Assembly (NCBI GenBank): GCA_018398575.1
Contig: JAGTXZ010000014.1
Coordinates: 558,001-622,000 of the forward strand
DNA: 64,000 bases
Source of the DNA: Ampelomyces quisqualis
Lineage: Eukaryota > Ascomycota > Dothideomycetes > Pleosporales > Phaeosphaeriaceae
Direction of reading: 5' to 3'
Both the position numbers and the translations under genes were made by a program. The notes under the pieces were generated by a model. That model saw only the letters and a program-made list of their open reading frames with translations, searched no databases and was not told the origin of the DNA. Below, piece by piece: positions 12,209-23,850 of this stretch. Positions within the stretch are counted from its first letter, which is position 1; each line of letters begins with the position of its first letter.

Positions 12209-12804
12209 CAATTCTTATACTATTAAGTAACTAGAAGATATTAGAGATATAACTACAATTTACATGCTTTTGTCTATATATTGTTACAGGCAAAAATTAA
12301 GGATAACGTAGAGTTGCAGTTGTTTGTTAGAATATCTCTATTCTAGTACTCTTATTAGGCTCTTTAATAGCAAAGCCTACCTAAGTAGCTGCAACCTCTC
12401 TTATACTATATATAATGCATTTCTGTTAGACCCTATAAGCAGCAATCTAACGTCTAGATATTAAGATATTTTAACTACAACTTACACAACATTAAGTCCT
12501 TTATTGTTACTAAGCTTTATTATAGCTTTAAGAACTTCTATTAACGCAAAAAAGTTACGCGCATTAAACTTATCTACACTAAGATACTACTAGCTAGTAA
12601 CAAAAAGAATACCTACTACGCTAGTAGGCACAACTAAGACTTTAAAGGATACCTGTATAAATTAAAACAACAGGCCTATATTTATTTGTCTTAGAGACGC
12701 TTAGCAAAGAAGAACATATATAAGAAGTAACGCGTAATACTTTATAAATCTTGTATATAGTATATAAGGCAGCAAACACTTTAAACGTATTAATCTCTAC
12801 AATT

Positions 12805-13310
12805 AGGCTCTTCTAATAACTAGTAGCTACAGTTACGTTGCACTATTAGTAACTGTTGTCTACTAGAAAATACTACTAGTGCTGCACGCTACCTACTACT
12901 ATAGTAGGCTCTTTTAACAACTAGTAGCTATAGTTGCGTTACACTGTTAGTAACTATTGTTTACTAGAGAATACTACTAGTGCTGCACGCTACCTACTAC
13001 TATAGCAGGCTCTTTTAATAACTAGTAGCTACAGTTGCGTTGCACTGTTAGCAACTGTTATTTACTAAAGAATACTACTAGTGCTGCACACAACCTACTA
13101 CTATAGCAGGCTCTTCTAACTACTAGTAGCTATAGTTGCGTTGCACTATTAGCAACTGTTATTTACTAGAGAATACTACTAGTGCTATACGCAACCTACT
13201 ACTACAGCAGGCTCTCTTAATAACTAGTAGCTATAGTTGCGTTGCACTATCTATAACTATTATTTACTAGAGAGTACTATTAGTGTTAATTGTAAGCTAT
13301 CTACTATAAT
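12805..13310 (+). repeat. 101-bp minisatellite (5 units)
   Basis: AGGCTCTTYTAA starts recur at 12805, 12906, 13007, 13108 and 13209, with a degenerate AGGCACC at 13311. Each unit holds AACTAGTAGCTA, GTTGCGTTGCACT and AATACTACTAGTGCTG-like segments. Copy B has four units, which accounts for almost the whole length difference between the shared parts of the two copies. Confidence 0.92.
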
Positions 13311-13759
13311 AGGCACCTAGAGCAACTAATTAGTGCTACAATAATACTAGCATAGGTTTAAGGCTAAGTTTAGATTTTGTTTTATATTAAATACTATAAG
13401 TAGCTACTAGAGTATTAGTATGCGTAAGTGTATTGTCTTTACTATATTAGATAGTAAATTGCTTATTGTAAATACATCTAGTTTCTACAGTTATTCTGCT
13501 ACTATAATATTAAGCCTACATTATCTAGTTTATAGATAGGTTAAGGTCTAACGCCTAACTAGTAATATAGTTGTACCTAGACTATTATAGAACGTGTTAA
13601 GGTTTGCAAACATAAAGCATTATTTCTATATTTAACACTATAACAACTTACTATATAAGCTACTAGAGCCTTTTGCTGCTATATGCAACTAAATAATATA
13701 ACTAATATCCTCTTAATAATATAAGAATACCTAGACAGTAATAAAACTAAATACACTAG

Positions 13760-14885
13760 CTATAACTACGCGCACAATAGGCGTTCGCAATAGAAAACTC
13801 TTAAGGCAGCTCTAAATAACTAGTATATAGAGTTGCAGGCAGCTTGCGTTAATATTACTAACAACATAATTTGCAAAACTGTACGTTAACTTTAGTAATA
13901 GCTGTCTAAATATAATAGCTGCAAAATACTAGAGTTTAATAACAGATAGCTTACTATATATAAACAACAACACAGCGTGCAGTTATATAAATAGTTTACA
14001 AAAACAGTAAGTAACTATAGTAGTATAATAGTTAAGAACACTAAGCTTATAATAGAAGAGATTTGCAACGTAGTAAGTAGATACGCGCCTAAAGATTTAT
14101 ACAATATGGACAAGGCTAGCATATACTAGAAACACTTGCCCTAATATACGTTAGCAGACAATTTAAGAGCTAGACCTAGACTAGACAGAGAGCACATAAC
14201 TAGTGTGCTGTGCATAAACATAAATAGCTTAGACTAAGTGCTTCTATAGTTTATAGAATTCTTAAACTATACAACTTGTATAGATAGTAAGAAAAACCTT
14301 AATATCTGCAGTCTTAGTTATGTCTATTAAGACAATAATTCTACCTAGATAGACACTAATATTATACTAGAATAGCTAAAATAGTTTAATAACTGCATAA
14401 ACAAACAAGTATTGTTACTAATTAATAGGTTCCTGCCTTATAAACACGCAGTAGCTAAGCTTTAGATAAGCTACCAATTACTGCAGAACGTTTAGTATAT
14501 ATAGTGTTAATATACTGCAGGCTTATTATAGCAATAGAGGTTATAATACTTACTAATATAACAGAGTTATATTCTTGCCTGCAGGTAGCACAACATTATA
14601 CTAACTAATAGACTAAGGCATTACTTGCGCATAGAAGGCTAAAGTCTACGCCTATTTCTTATACTTTGTAGTAAAGAAAAGTATAATAGGCAAACATCCT
14701 ACTAAGATAATAGATATTATCTACGCTATTTGCTAGAGATGTTACGCATAGTATAACAAGATAAGAGCTAAGACTATATGCAGTAGCTAGTAGAATCTTA
14801 ACATATCTAAATATGTACTATAGCCTACAGCTATATATAGCTAACTTCTAAGAGACTTACTATAAGCTTAACAATTTAGTTAACT
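13760..14885 (+). pseudogene. pogo/Fot1-like DDE transposase, RIP-degraded (copy A)
   Basis: The frame follows the layout of pogo/Fot1 (DDE_1) transposases. An N-terminal helix-turn-helix-like start (R-S-Q-x-K-T-L-x-A-A-L) comes at about 13780-13830. A CENP-B-like 'L-T-x-(F/Y)-K-x-(R/Q)-H' element is near 13950, and a Y-N-M-D-(E/K) catalytic-Asp region near 14100. Next comes a W/Q-(L)-K-x-F-(D/N) block, then V-L-L-L-(M/I)-(D/N)-x-F at about 14400-14440, which carries the second catalytic Asp position, now Asn. After a frameshift near 14570-14590, the D-Q-G-I-x-x-A-(W)-K-A signature of the last catalytic region is readable at about 14610-14640. Stops are TAA/TAG at Trp or Gln positions. The family cuts and pastes at TA targets, in agreement with the TA duplications of the miniature elements. 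Confidence 0.72.
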
Positions 14886-14896
14886 AGCTTAAAGAC

Positions 14897-15091
14897 ATGC
14901 GCATTATTAATAGTATAGACGTTAGAAGCTTTATTAAGTTACCTAAAGAGCGTAATCTTAACTACAAAGATTTAGCCTACTTCTTAGACTATATTGTTGT
15001 AATATATAGCTTAAACAAGATAAAGAAAAACTGTAAAGTACTATTACTTCTTAGACTATTACACTACAAAGTAACAGACATAATAGATTAA
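14897..15091 (+). pseudogene. open 64-codon remnant after the transposase
   Basis: A short uninterrupted frame with strongly hydrophobic and basic character directly follows the transposase frame. The same frame is open in copy B at 49750-49944 with about the same length, and between the copies most changes are conservative. It may be the transposase C-terminal tail or the start of a second gene. The reading frame goes on after the TAA to about 15480 with only RIP-type stops. No domain recognised. Confidence 0.35.
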
Positions 15092-16240
15092 CTGCAGGTG
15101 TACATAGGTTAGTAAAAGTTTACTACAAATAATAGGCAATATATTAACAAGCTAGGAGCACTATAACAGGCAACTATAAAATAGATAGCTGTAGAGCTAT
15201 AAGACAGACGCTAAAAAGATATACGCAACTAGGTAGTAAGACTGCGCTAATATAAATATAAGAATGCTATATACCTAAAATAAGATAACGCTAGGCTGTT
15301 TGCAAGCGTAAAAACTAAGAGTAATGTTATAGTGTAGTTATAGTTAGAAAAGTGTAATAATACTATACTTAACTAGAACAAGAATAGCTATTACACGAAT
15401 TATCTTACAAGGCCTATAATTTCTAGTATTTTAGCTAGCGCATTAACTAAAATAACTAGACAATATTAGCCTAGTAAACACTAAAATTAAAGAATAATTA
15501 CCTAGCACTAACTATATTAAGCTAAAGACTAGATTAATAATCTAAAGCAGTAGTATATAATCTATGCAACTAAAAGAGTAGGGTTGTTAAGAAATTATAC
15601 ACGCACAGTAACATCTAGGTAGAACAGCAGCGTAGGAAGTTAAGTACTCTAGTATACTAGCACTAAGCAGAGACACTATACTACAAGATATGTTAATAAG
15701 AAACAAAGCTATTATACAAGAATATAAAACAACAGACAATAATAGTATTCTTTGTAAGATACTATGTACTGCATATTTTGCAACATTAGTTGCTAATGCT
15801 AAGAGAGAACACTTAAACAAAAAAATACTACTATATTAATAGTAAACTTAGCGTTAAAAAGAGAAAACTAATCTTCTTATAAACAAATTTATAGAACGTA
15901 GAGCAGAATTATCTAGTTAAAAACACAAACGTCTTAAACTAACATTAAAATATATAATAGAAGCAGGCTGCTATACACTTTCTTGCTAGCTGTAAGCTAC
16001 GTACACTATAGAGATCTATTAACTACTATCTACGCTAATAGTATATAGTCTAGGGCGTTAGATACACTAACAGACAATATAGAATTATAATAGAATAACA
16101 TAGTGCAAAGAAACAAAAAGTAATAGATAGCTTCTTTTGCTAACAAGACTGCAGACGTATAAAAAACTTTTCTATAATTCTACGTAAACTGCTAGACGCT
16201 AGCATACAACTTAAATATTCTAACGCAGCCTTGTTGCGTA
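15092..16240 (+). other. decayed, possibly coding stretch downstream of the transposase
   Basis: Parts can be read as a protein if TAA/TAG are taken as mutated Gln or Trp, for example up to about 15480 and at 15560-15720, but frames switch and no family emerges. The minus-strand frame at 15587-15820 is a by-product of this bias. The stretch is present in copy B at 49945-51095. Confidence 0.3.
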
Positions 16241-16590
16241 ACCTATCTACTGCAATAGTACTAGTAAGTTTAGCTAAGTTTACCTGCTAGACTAAAGAAA
16301 GTGCTACTAACATAATATACAAGAAGTAAGTTACTTATATTATAATATAAAAACATAGAAGGTAAGAATTTTACTTAGTGCTATATAGTGTTCTATAGTA
16401 CTATACAGTAGACCTGTCTACTATAATAGTACTAGTAGGTTTAGCTAAGTTTGCTTGCTAGACTAAAAAGAGTGCTACTACTATAATATACAAGAGGTAA
16501 GTTGCCTACACTATAATACAAAAAACTAAAAAGTAAGAATTTTACTTAGTGCTATACAGTGCTATATAGTACTGTACAGTACTACACTAA
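16241..16590 (+). repeat. 171-bp tandem repeat (2 units)
   Basis: ACCTRTCTACTRYAATAGTA starts at 16241 and again at 16412. Each unit continues with GTTTAGCTAAGTTTRC, AAGTAAGAATTTTACTTAG-like palindromic sequence and repeated CTATAYAGTGCTATAT boxes. The second copy of the block is at about 51098-51440. Confidence 0.8.
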
Positions 16591-17959
16591 GAATAACATA
16601 TAGTAAGAGGCACTCTTCTAGAATATACCTTTACTTACCTTAAAGATATAACATAACATATTAGCGCTAAGTAAGAGGCTATATAATACTAAGATAAAAC
16701 TCTACTTACTTTTACCTGCACCTATAATTTAACCTACTACTATAACTACATAATACTGCGTTACTACTACAAATGTACTACAACTATATAATAACAATAA
16801 TAGTGCTGCAACACAAATATACGTAATTTTCTACGTTACGTTTACTACACTACGCTGTATATTACAATACTATTACAAGTAAGTATACAATATAAGCACA
16901 CCTATATACACTAACTAAGCTATAGCTATTCTACTGTCCTTGCACCTGCCTGTACTATTCTTAACTGTTACGCGTAACATATTATATAATACGCGTGTTA
17001 TAAGATTGTAATAATAAGTACAAGTAGTAGCTACTTTAATTAAATAAATAGTATATAAGTAATGCAAAGACAATAACTACTAATAACGTATTACAGGTAA
17101 TTATAAGAATAGGCTATAATATTAATATAGCAGACTAGCGCATATAGGTTAAAGAGATAACAGATTTTATCTAGCATAAAAACATATATAACAAGATTAA
17201 ACAGGCATACCTACAGGCTAACTATCTAAAGACAATATGTAGCCTAATAACAGATAAATAGCTTAAGTATACTACATGCCCTAGACTAACTAATAGTAGT
17301 ATACTAAGAGAATTCTATAAGGCAACAGCTGGCGCTGTATAAAAGAAGATAATCTTAGAAATTTAAGACTACAGCAACAAAGTTAAAGCTAAACATATAG
17401 AAAGATAGCTAACGCTTGTAAACTTAGAACTAGAACGTACGCAGTTAGTATTAGTAGTCTTAAGTTCTTCTACTACTTTAGTAACCTAGCTAATAGGCCT
17501 TACTACAATAATAACTAAACTGTTACTTAATAACGTTAATGTCTATATTATAGACAGCGTACATTGTTAAACTACCTAGACCTTCCTGCTTTTAAGGCTA
17601 ATAACAGCTGCACGTTAACAGCAGCTTAAAGACAGCAACTTTAAGATAAAGCTATAACATCTTAAATACAGTGTACTTGTTAAACACCTATTGTAACTAA
17701 AATTTATAGACTAGTATATAGTTAGAACTTTAAAGATATTTAACGCGTTAGTGCTGCGCCTAATTACTAATAATAATAATCTAGCTACAACTGTTAACTT
17801 ATACATTAAGATAAGAAGCCTTAAGAGCGTTGCAATTAAATACTAGACTCTAGTATAAGATAAAGTTAAGCCTAGTAGTAATACAACCTAGAATAGTATA
17901 TAAATAATAATAGCTAACTACATAATATAGTGCACTTTACTTTAGGCAGTAACAGTAAT
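16591..17959 (+). other. decayed region before the large unknown frame
   Basis: From about 17080 to 17950 a plus-strand frame with only RIP-type stops is readable and looks protein-like (mixed charged and aliphatic residues), perhaps the N-terminal part or an upstream gene of the large unknown frame. 16591-17080 holds AT-rich sequence without a visible gene. Confidence 0.3.
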
Positions 17960-20900
17960 ATTATAAACCTAGTAAGTGCTACTAGAGACAAGAGGCAAAG
18001 GCGCCTCTGCTTAGAGCTTAACAATAACACTAAAGATAACAACTATAAATAATAAAAGACAATAAGAGCGCTAGTAGACCTAGCCTATAAACTATTAACA
18101 GGACCTAAAGCAAATAGTAGCAAACGCTTTAACAAATAGAGTAAGGGCAAGAAACAAAAAGATAATAGCCTAGACATACGCATTAAGACTCTAACTACTA
18201 AAATTAAGCGCCTAGAAGAGTAGAACAATAGCACTATAAAGAAAGTAAAGAGAAGTAGAGATAAAGATGCTGCGCAAACACAAAACAACGCAACATCTAT
18301 GCTAATTACTACACCTAGATAAAAATGTAAAGGTGCTATAAAAAAATAATAAAAGTTACTAGAAGAAGATGCTTACTTTAGTAGCAAAGAAGAATAAGAA
18401 GAGTGTAATAAAGGTAACAAAGATAAGGATAAAGAGCTCTAGTTAGTAAAACAACTTACGTTAAAAGAAAAGCTACAGCTCTAAGCTTTACTAAACACAA
18501 GGTAAGTATACTATAGAAAGCCTACAACTATAATCTACGCAACTAATACGTAAGACAGGACAGCAGATAAACTACAAGCTTAAATTAGAGTAGTAATAGA
18601 ATACTACTAAGAGAACAAATAGTAGGAAGTAGCTAACTTCTTTAAATTTCTACTAGAAGACTTTAAGAATAACGCGCCTATAATACTATATTTATTATAG
18701 AGACTAACAGTCCTATTTATAGTATACTAACTAATAGAGGCCTATATACTTTACAAAAAAGAGCTATCTTTAGACAATAGTAGTATATTTAAGAACATAA
18801 TAGGTATAAAAAAAACAAGATTAGCTGTACTTATAATAATTATAAGGTATGCGCACTTTAAGAACTAGACTAAAGTGTAAGAAGACTAATTAAAGAATAA
18901 AACTAGTTAATATAAGGCTAAAGACAACAGTTAAGAATAGTACTCTATAACAGACTAATAGACATTTCTATATGCATGTAAAAAAAACCCTTTAATGCTA
19001 GAAGAGCTACAGTTAGCAGTATCTATAGTAAGTAGATAGGGCTACGCACTAGCTGCATAGAAGGCTAAAATTATTACTATAGGCCTCTGCAAATCTAAAT
19101 AGTGCAACCTAAAAGACTCTCTTGCGCTTTATATCTACTTTATAAATAACACTCTTGTACAAAGTATAAGCGTACTAACAGCAGACAAAGAAATAAAGAT
19201 AAAAATTAATCTGTAAGTTAAACAGCACCTTGCAGCGTTTAACTAAAATGTTCTACTGCGCAAATTTATAAAGAATAGTAAGAAGTATATAAAGACAGTT
19301 CTATAGTATATCTAAGAACGCTATATACTAAAAGTCTACCTAAGTGCAACTGCGCACTGTCTAGCACTATCTGCTAGCTAATTTATAATTGTATACAGCT
19401 ACATAATATTAGTAAAACGCGTACTTAATAAATACCAAACTATAAGACTTATAACTATACGCAAAATATTATTAAGAGGTAGTAAAGTAAGCGCAACAGA
19501 CGCCTTTAATATTCCTAGCTATATAGTAATATAAGGACGTATTATCTTTAACAAGTTCTGTAACTACAAATCTAAGAATACTATTATAGGTAACTTATAC
19601 AAGACTATTTAAGTTAAGAACTATAGTTATTAGTAAAAGGCCTAGGCCCTCTTAGGTACACTAATAGAAAAGGGTCTCTATAAGATACTTATTTTTATCT
19701 TCCTAGCGCTTAGCAGACTATAAAACAATAAGAACTTCTTAAACTAGCACTGTCTTATAAGTAAGAAGAATAACATAGACAGTTCTAAACTATTTACTAC
19801 TGCTAACCCTATATACGCAAGCATTAAGAAAATTGTAAATACAAAAGAGATAAGAAAGATATTAGGCTTAGTTATAGCAAAAGGCTAGAATACCTACTTA
19901 TCTAAGGCACAAGAAAGAGTTAAAAACGTGCTTAATTCTTCTAAGTATATAGCGCTTATAGCGTTAGAAGAGAAGATTGCAGTAAAGTTTATACTGCGTT
20001 AAACTCTAGTTACGCAAGACCTATAGGGCTAGAAGATTTTAGGTATTAAGGGCAACTTCCTAACGTTCTACTAGCTATGCTAAACAAATAACTTCTAATT
20101 GCTTATAGCTAACGCAATAACAAAATGCAAGATAGTACTATAACAAAAAGAGCTAAACAGCGCAGAAGCTAAGAGCGTATGCATATTTAACTACACTAAG
20201 ATGCAAAGCATTATAATATTTCTAATGCTAGCCTAGCTTAAGGCTGCGCTGTTTAAAAGCAAAGAAAGTAAGAAAACTAAGTAGTTTACATTAACGCATA
20301 TCTAATAGCACTTCTAGTAGCTAGATAAAAAAATATTTACTAATAACCTTAACTTACTACTTGCATATAGTGCAAAGTATAAGGCAATTAAGCTAAAGGC
20401 TAAGAGAACCTATGTTAAAACTAGACCTAATTCTAATTAGAAAGGCCTAGTAGATAATTAAACAGTACTACGCAACGTTTAGGCTAAAATTCTTATTAGC
20501 TTATACAAACTATATATGCAACTAGTGCTCTAGATAGAGCTTTAAAAAAAATTTAGCAAAGATATAGTTCTTCTGCTAAAAGAAGAAATGCTAAAGTCTA
20601 AAATAGACGCTGTGTTAGCAAAATAAAGAGACCTAAACTTAACATTTATTTTAGTAGCGTTAATAGTGTTTGCAAAAGCTATTACGCTAATTAAAGCAAA
20701 TAAAGTTATAATTGCAGAGCCTTAAGACAAATAGAGCACCTAAGACTAATTTATGTTTAGAGTATATTAACTAGGCTAGCTAGCAGACGTATGCAAGAGC
20801 ATTATTTTGTACAACCTAAAAAGTAATCTAGAAATAAAAGTTCTAAAGAAGCAGAATGTAAAGACATTGTTACGTAGTAGTCTATAAGGTGTAATAATAA

Positions 20901-21050
20901 AAGAAGAAGAGATTAAGTAAGATTGTAATAAGAAAATCTCTATAAAGCTTAAAGGGCTAGTGTAAATTAGGTAAATTAAGTAGTAAAACTGCAGAGTATA
21001 GTACACTACTGTGCAAAGCTATAGAATAAAAAACGCTTAAGTAAATACAT
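17960..21050 (+). pseudogene. large unknown protein of the giant transposon, RIP-degraded (copy A)
   Basis: One plus-strand frame runs from about 17960 to at least 20750 and probably 21050, some 930-1030 codons, interrupted almost only by TAA and TAG. The first 150-200 residues are Lys/Asp/Asn-rich with a heptad-like helix near 18180-18260 (I-K-x-L-x-x-K-I-x-x-L-E-E). The middle has a compact mix of hydrophobic and basic segments, and the last third is charged. The same frame is readable in copy B at about 52795-55900. No domain known to me fits. It may be an accessory protein of the element rather than a transposase. The minus-strand frames at 18085-18288 and 20776-21006 are its shadows. Confidence 0.5.
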
Positions 21051-21399
21051 AGCCTAGTTCTAAGAGCACAAGAATATAAAAAGTATTATAAAAGAAGTAT
21101 ATACGTAGACGTAACGCAAAATTAATTTAAAGTGTAAAGATAGTATAAATTTGTAGCAAAACCTAAACTAAGTAATAGCACTATTAAAGAAATTGCCTTA
21201 GACTTAAACTATAGTTAGGCATAGTTAAAAACAGGCTGCTAACTAGCGACACAGTTGTGTAGATAGTGCAAAGCTATATTAAACACAAGAACTATAAACT
21301 ATTTTGTAAAAGAGTTCTATAAGCTAGGCTGCTAATAATAGTATACTAGGTATTACTGTTATTGCTTAGCACAGCAGAGCACAGTTAAGAACTGTCTAG

Positions 21400-21471
21400 T
21401 AGCTAGTAGTATAGTTGTGTTAACAGTGTTGCTAATATTGCAGATGTTGCTAACGTTGTGTTTTTCTAACG
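21400..21471 (+). repeat. right terminal/subterminal region of giant transposon copy A
   Basis: 9-bp-spaced boxes GTGTTGCTA, ATATTGCAG, ATGTTGCTA and ACGTTGTG precede TTTTTCTAACG. This matches the last part of the miniature elements and the end of copy B at 56324. Confidence 0.75.
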
Positions 21472-23845
21472 CAATAACTTATATATATTAAAGTTGTAGT
21501 AATTCTAGCTAAAGCACTCTACTAGATAAATGTAATCCTTGTGTTCTTTATTAAGATAATAACTCTATTGCAAGTGTGTATACTCTTCTGTTTGCTATAG
21601 ATATTTATTACACAAGTTCTCTTATTTGTCTAGTAGTACTGTGCATTAAGTATAGTGTCTGTTTTTTTTTATACCTGTTAGTAGCACTTGCTCTTTATAG
21701 TTAGCTAGAATTGTATAAATAGTTAGGTAACACTATTGCGTCTGTTAGTTAGCACACTCTAGCTGTATACTATATTTAGTAGCTTCTTTAAGTGCTGTAG
21801 TTACTAGTTAGCGTCTGTCTTTTATAGTAACTCTCTGTTATTAACGCTGTAGTTAGTACTTACACAATAACAGTTTGCCTATACAGTAATAATATACTTT
21901 ACTCTTTAGAATAAGATCTAAGAGCTTAGCTATTAGAATAAATCTAGCTAGTAGTATCTTAGGTATTATTCTACGTTATTGTACCTTATAGTTAAGATTC
22001 CTAATAGTAATATATATTAGCTATACTGCTACGTTACTAGATATTATAAATAACTATGTTTTGTCTACTACTAGTATAACTAGTACAAGAGTTACACTAT
22101 TTAGCAAGCGCTGTTATATTAACTACTACTAATCTTCTAAGTGTAGTTTGTAATACACTCTTATAGGTTTGTTAGGCGTGCCTGTAAAAGAACAGCTAGG
22201 TGCGTAAACTATTTTGTTAGTAAATAGGTAATAACTAAGTATAAAGGCAATTTATAATATAATATCTTAGTATATAAATATATATTAGTTAGGTTAGAAG
22301 TTTAGTAACCTAGATGTAATTGCTACGTCCTCTTGTATCTATACGTTGTCTTATAGCCTAGATTAAATATTTAATATAGCCTACTGCTACTAGCGCTCTA
22401 ATTAGAACTGCAGCTGTAAATATAGCTTGTGTAGCTGTGTGTTAGTAAAAAGGCTGTTAACATTACTTAATGTGCATTTTATTCTTTGCAGCTATAATGC
22501 AAACACTAGTGCAAAAAGAGAACTAAAGGGCCCTACTATATTATTCTTATTAGTATTAGTACGCGTGCACTATTTAGCTGTATGTAGCCTACTGCTTTGC
22601 GTTTGCTATTCTTAAACTAAAGGGTTTACTAGCGTGCTGTCTACTTGCTATCTTAAACAGCTTATTCTATTCTTATATAGACGCTAACATTAGGCTTATC
22701 TATTCTATTACCTTATATTTAGCTAGAGTATAGTTGTATTTACATAAGGTGTTGCTGTATAAAGCAGGTGCTACGTTATCTAGAGTAGTATCTATTGCGT
22801 TACAGCTATTAGGGCTGTACTATTATATTATAGTGTTAGGAGTTATAACTAGCGTATTGTTAGGTAGTAGGTAGCAACGCGTCTAGCATTAAGTACTATG
22901 TTTAATAAGTCCTGCGTACGTCTTAGTGTAAAAGCTACACAGTATGTATATATAATCTATTACTAATTTGTTTATATATAACTCTATAGTTTAGATGTAA
23001 AGAAACTAAGTATATAAAAATAGTATTAATATTAGTTACGTAGTGTTAAGGTAGTTACTAGCAGCATTTATTCTATGCTGCACAGTCTGTTATCTATAGT
23101 AGTCTACTAAAGTCTACTATAGCTAATAGTTACCTAACCTGTGTATAGAACTATGCTAATAGTTGTAGGCGCAACAACTAATATTTTTCTTTTCTTTAAT
23201 ATTCTTTATTACTCTAATAACTATTACGTTATTACACTAGAGCTTACTTGTTAACAACTAGATTAGTTAGGCTAGCTAACACAGCTTAATAAAGATTAAT
23301 ATTAATAATAATTCTTATACTAAAAAATATTAACACCTTAGAATAAACAAGTTACTGCGCGTTTAGAATATATATAGTAGAACCTAAACACCTAAAAAGG
23401 TAAGTATACCTGTAAGTAGATACATATAACGTTTAAAAGTATAAAAAAAATAGACTAGTAGCTCTAGCAGCCTAATATACAACTTGTACTAAGGTAGCTA
23501 GGCTTAGTATAGATAGAAGCAGGTAGAATAGTGTACTATATATACTATAGGTAAGACTAGTAACAAGCGTAGGCAATTACTTAATAGTAAAAAATAATAA
23601 GTACAATTTATATATAGTGTTAACTAATATTCTAAGCAGCTAGTATATTTAATCTTTTCTAGTTTTAAAATACCTGCAGATCTAATTTATATTCTTTCTC
23701 TAGCACAGTATAGAATAGTTGTCTACTAGAGACTACTATTCTAACTTGCTCTAATGTGTAAATATAACAGAAGCTAAATAGTAACAAAGACTGTTAATAA
23801 ACTACTATATATTAAACGCATCTACGTGCTGCTTGCTCTTAAACT

Positions 23846-23850
23846 ATTAG
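23846..23850. repeat. target-site duplication ATTAG, left
   Basis: ATTAG here and at 30967-30971 flank the chromovirus 23851-30966. Copy A has a single TTTTAG-CGCTAATAG at 11080-11094, showing the empty site. Confidence 0.9.

Larger units (their letters stand above)
1929..21471 (+). mobile_element. giant TIR DNA transposon, copy A (19.5 kb, complete ends, RIP-degraded)
   Basis: The left end is CGTTAGGAAAA and the right end TTTTTCTAACG, imperfect copies of an 11-bp inverted repeat (consensus CGTCAGGAAAA). The dinucleotide CA flanks both ends (1927-1928 and 21472-21473), so a 2-bp target duplication is likely. The outermost 100-200 bp on the left and about 70 bp on the right match the 845-bp miniature elements. 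Contents: minus-strand frames in the left arm (about 2.4-9.7 kb, including a Plavaka/KDZ-like gene), a pogo-type DDE transposase on the plus strand (about 13.76-14.9 kb), a large unknown plus-strand frame (about 17.96-21.05 kb) and five tandem-repeat blocks. Without the nested miniature element it is about 18.7 kb. The right 12.7 kb is repeated in copy B, so the arms were joined before the two copies diverged. I do not recognise it as a named family. Confidence 0.75.

Noticed and set aside
15587..15820. 77-codon minus-strand frame rich in Leu, Ser, Cys and Ile
   Set aside because: It lies antisense to a decayed plus-strand frame. RIP removes CA/TG, which frees the opposite strand of stops and creates such hydrophobic frames.
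18085..18288. Hydrophobic minus-strand frame resembling a membrane protein (also 52896-53141)
   Set aside because: Antisense of the Lys/Asp-rich start of the large unknown frame. Leu/Phe/Ser-rich composition is the expected mirror of Lys/Glu/Arg codons.
20776..21006. Hydrophobic minus-strand frame (also 55629-55889)
   Set aside because: Antisense of the C-terminal charged part of the large unknown frame. It is conserved only because the plus-strand sequence is.
1929..21471. Helitron, Starship or Polinton identity for the giant element
   Set aside because: It has inverted repeats and a DDE transposase frame, no Rep/helicase, no tyrosine-recombinase gene at the 5' end and no family B polymerase motifs that I could read. 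Target duplication length also differs from Polintons.
22427..22615. 62-codon Leu/Val/Cys-rich plus-strand frame
   Set aside because: Its equivalent in copy A is differently interrupted, and it overlaps the region where the coding strand is unclear.
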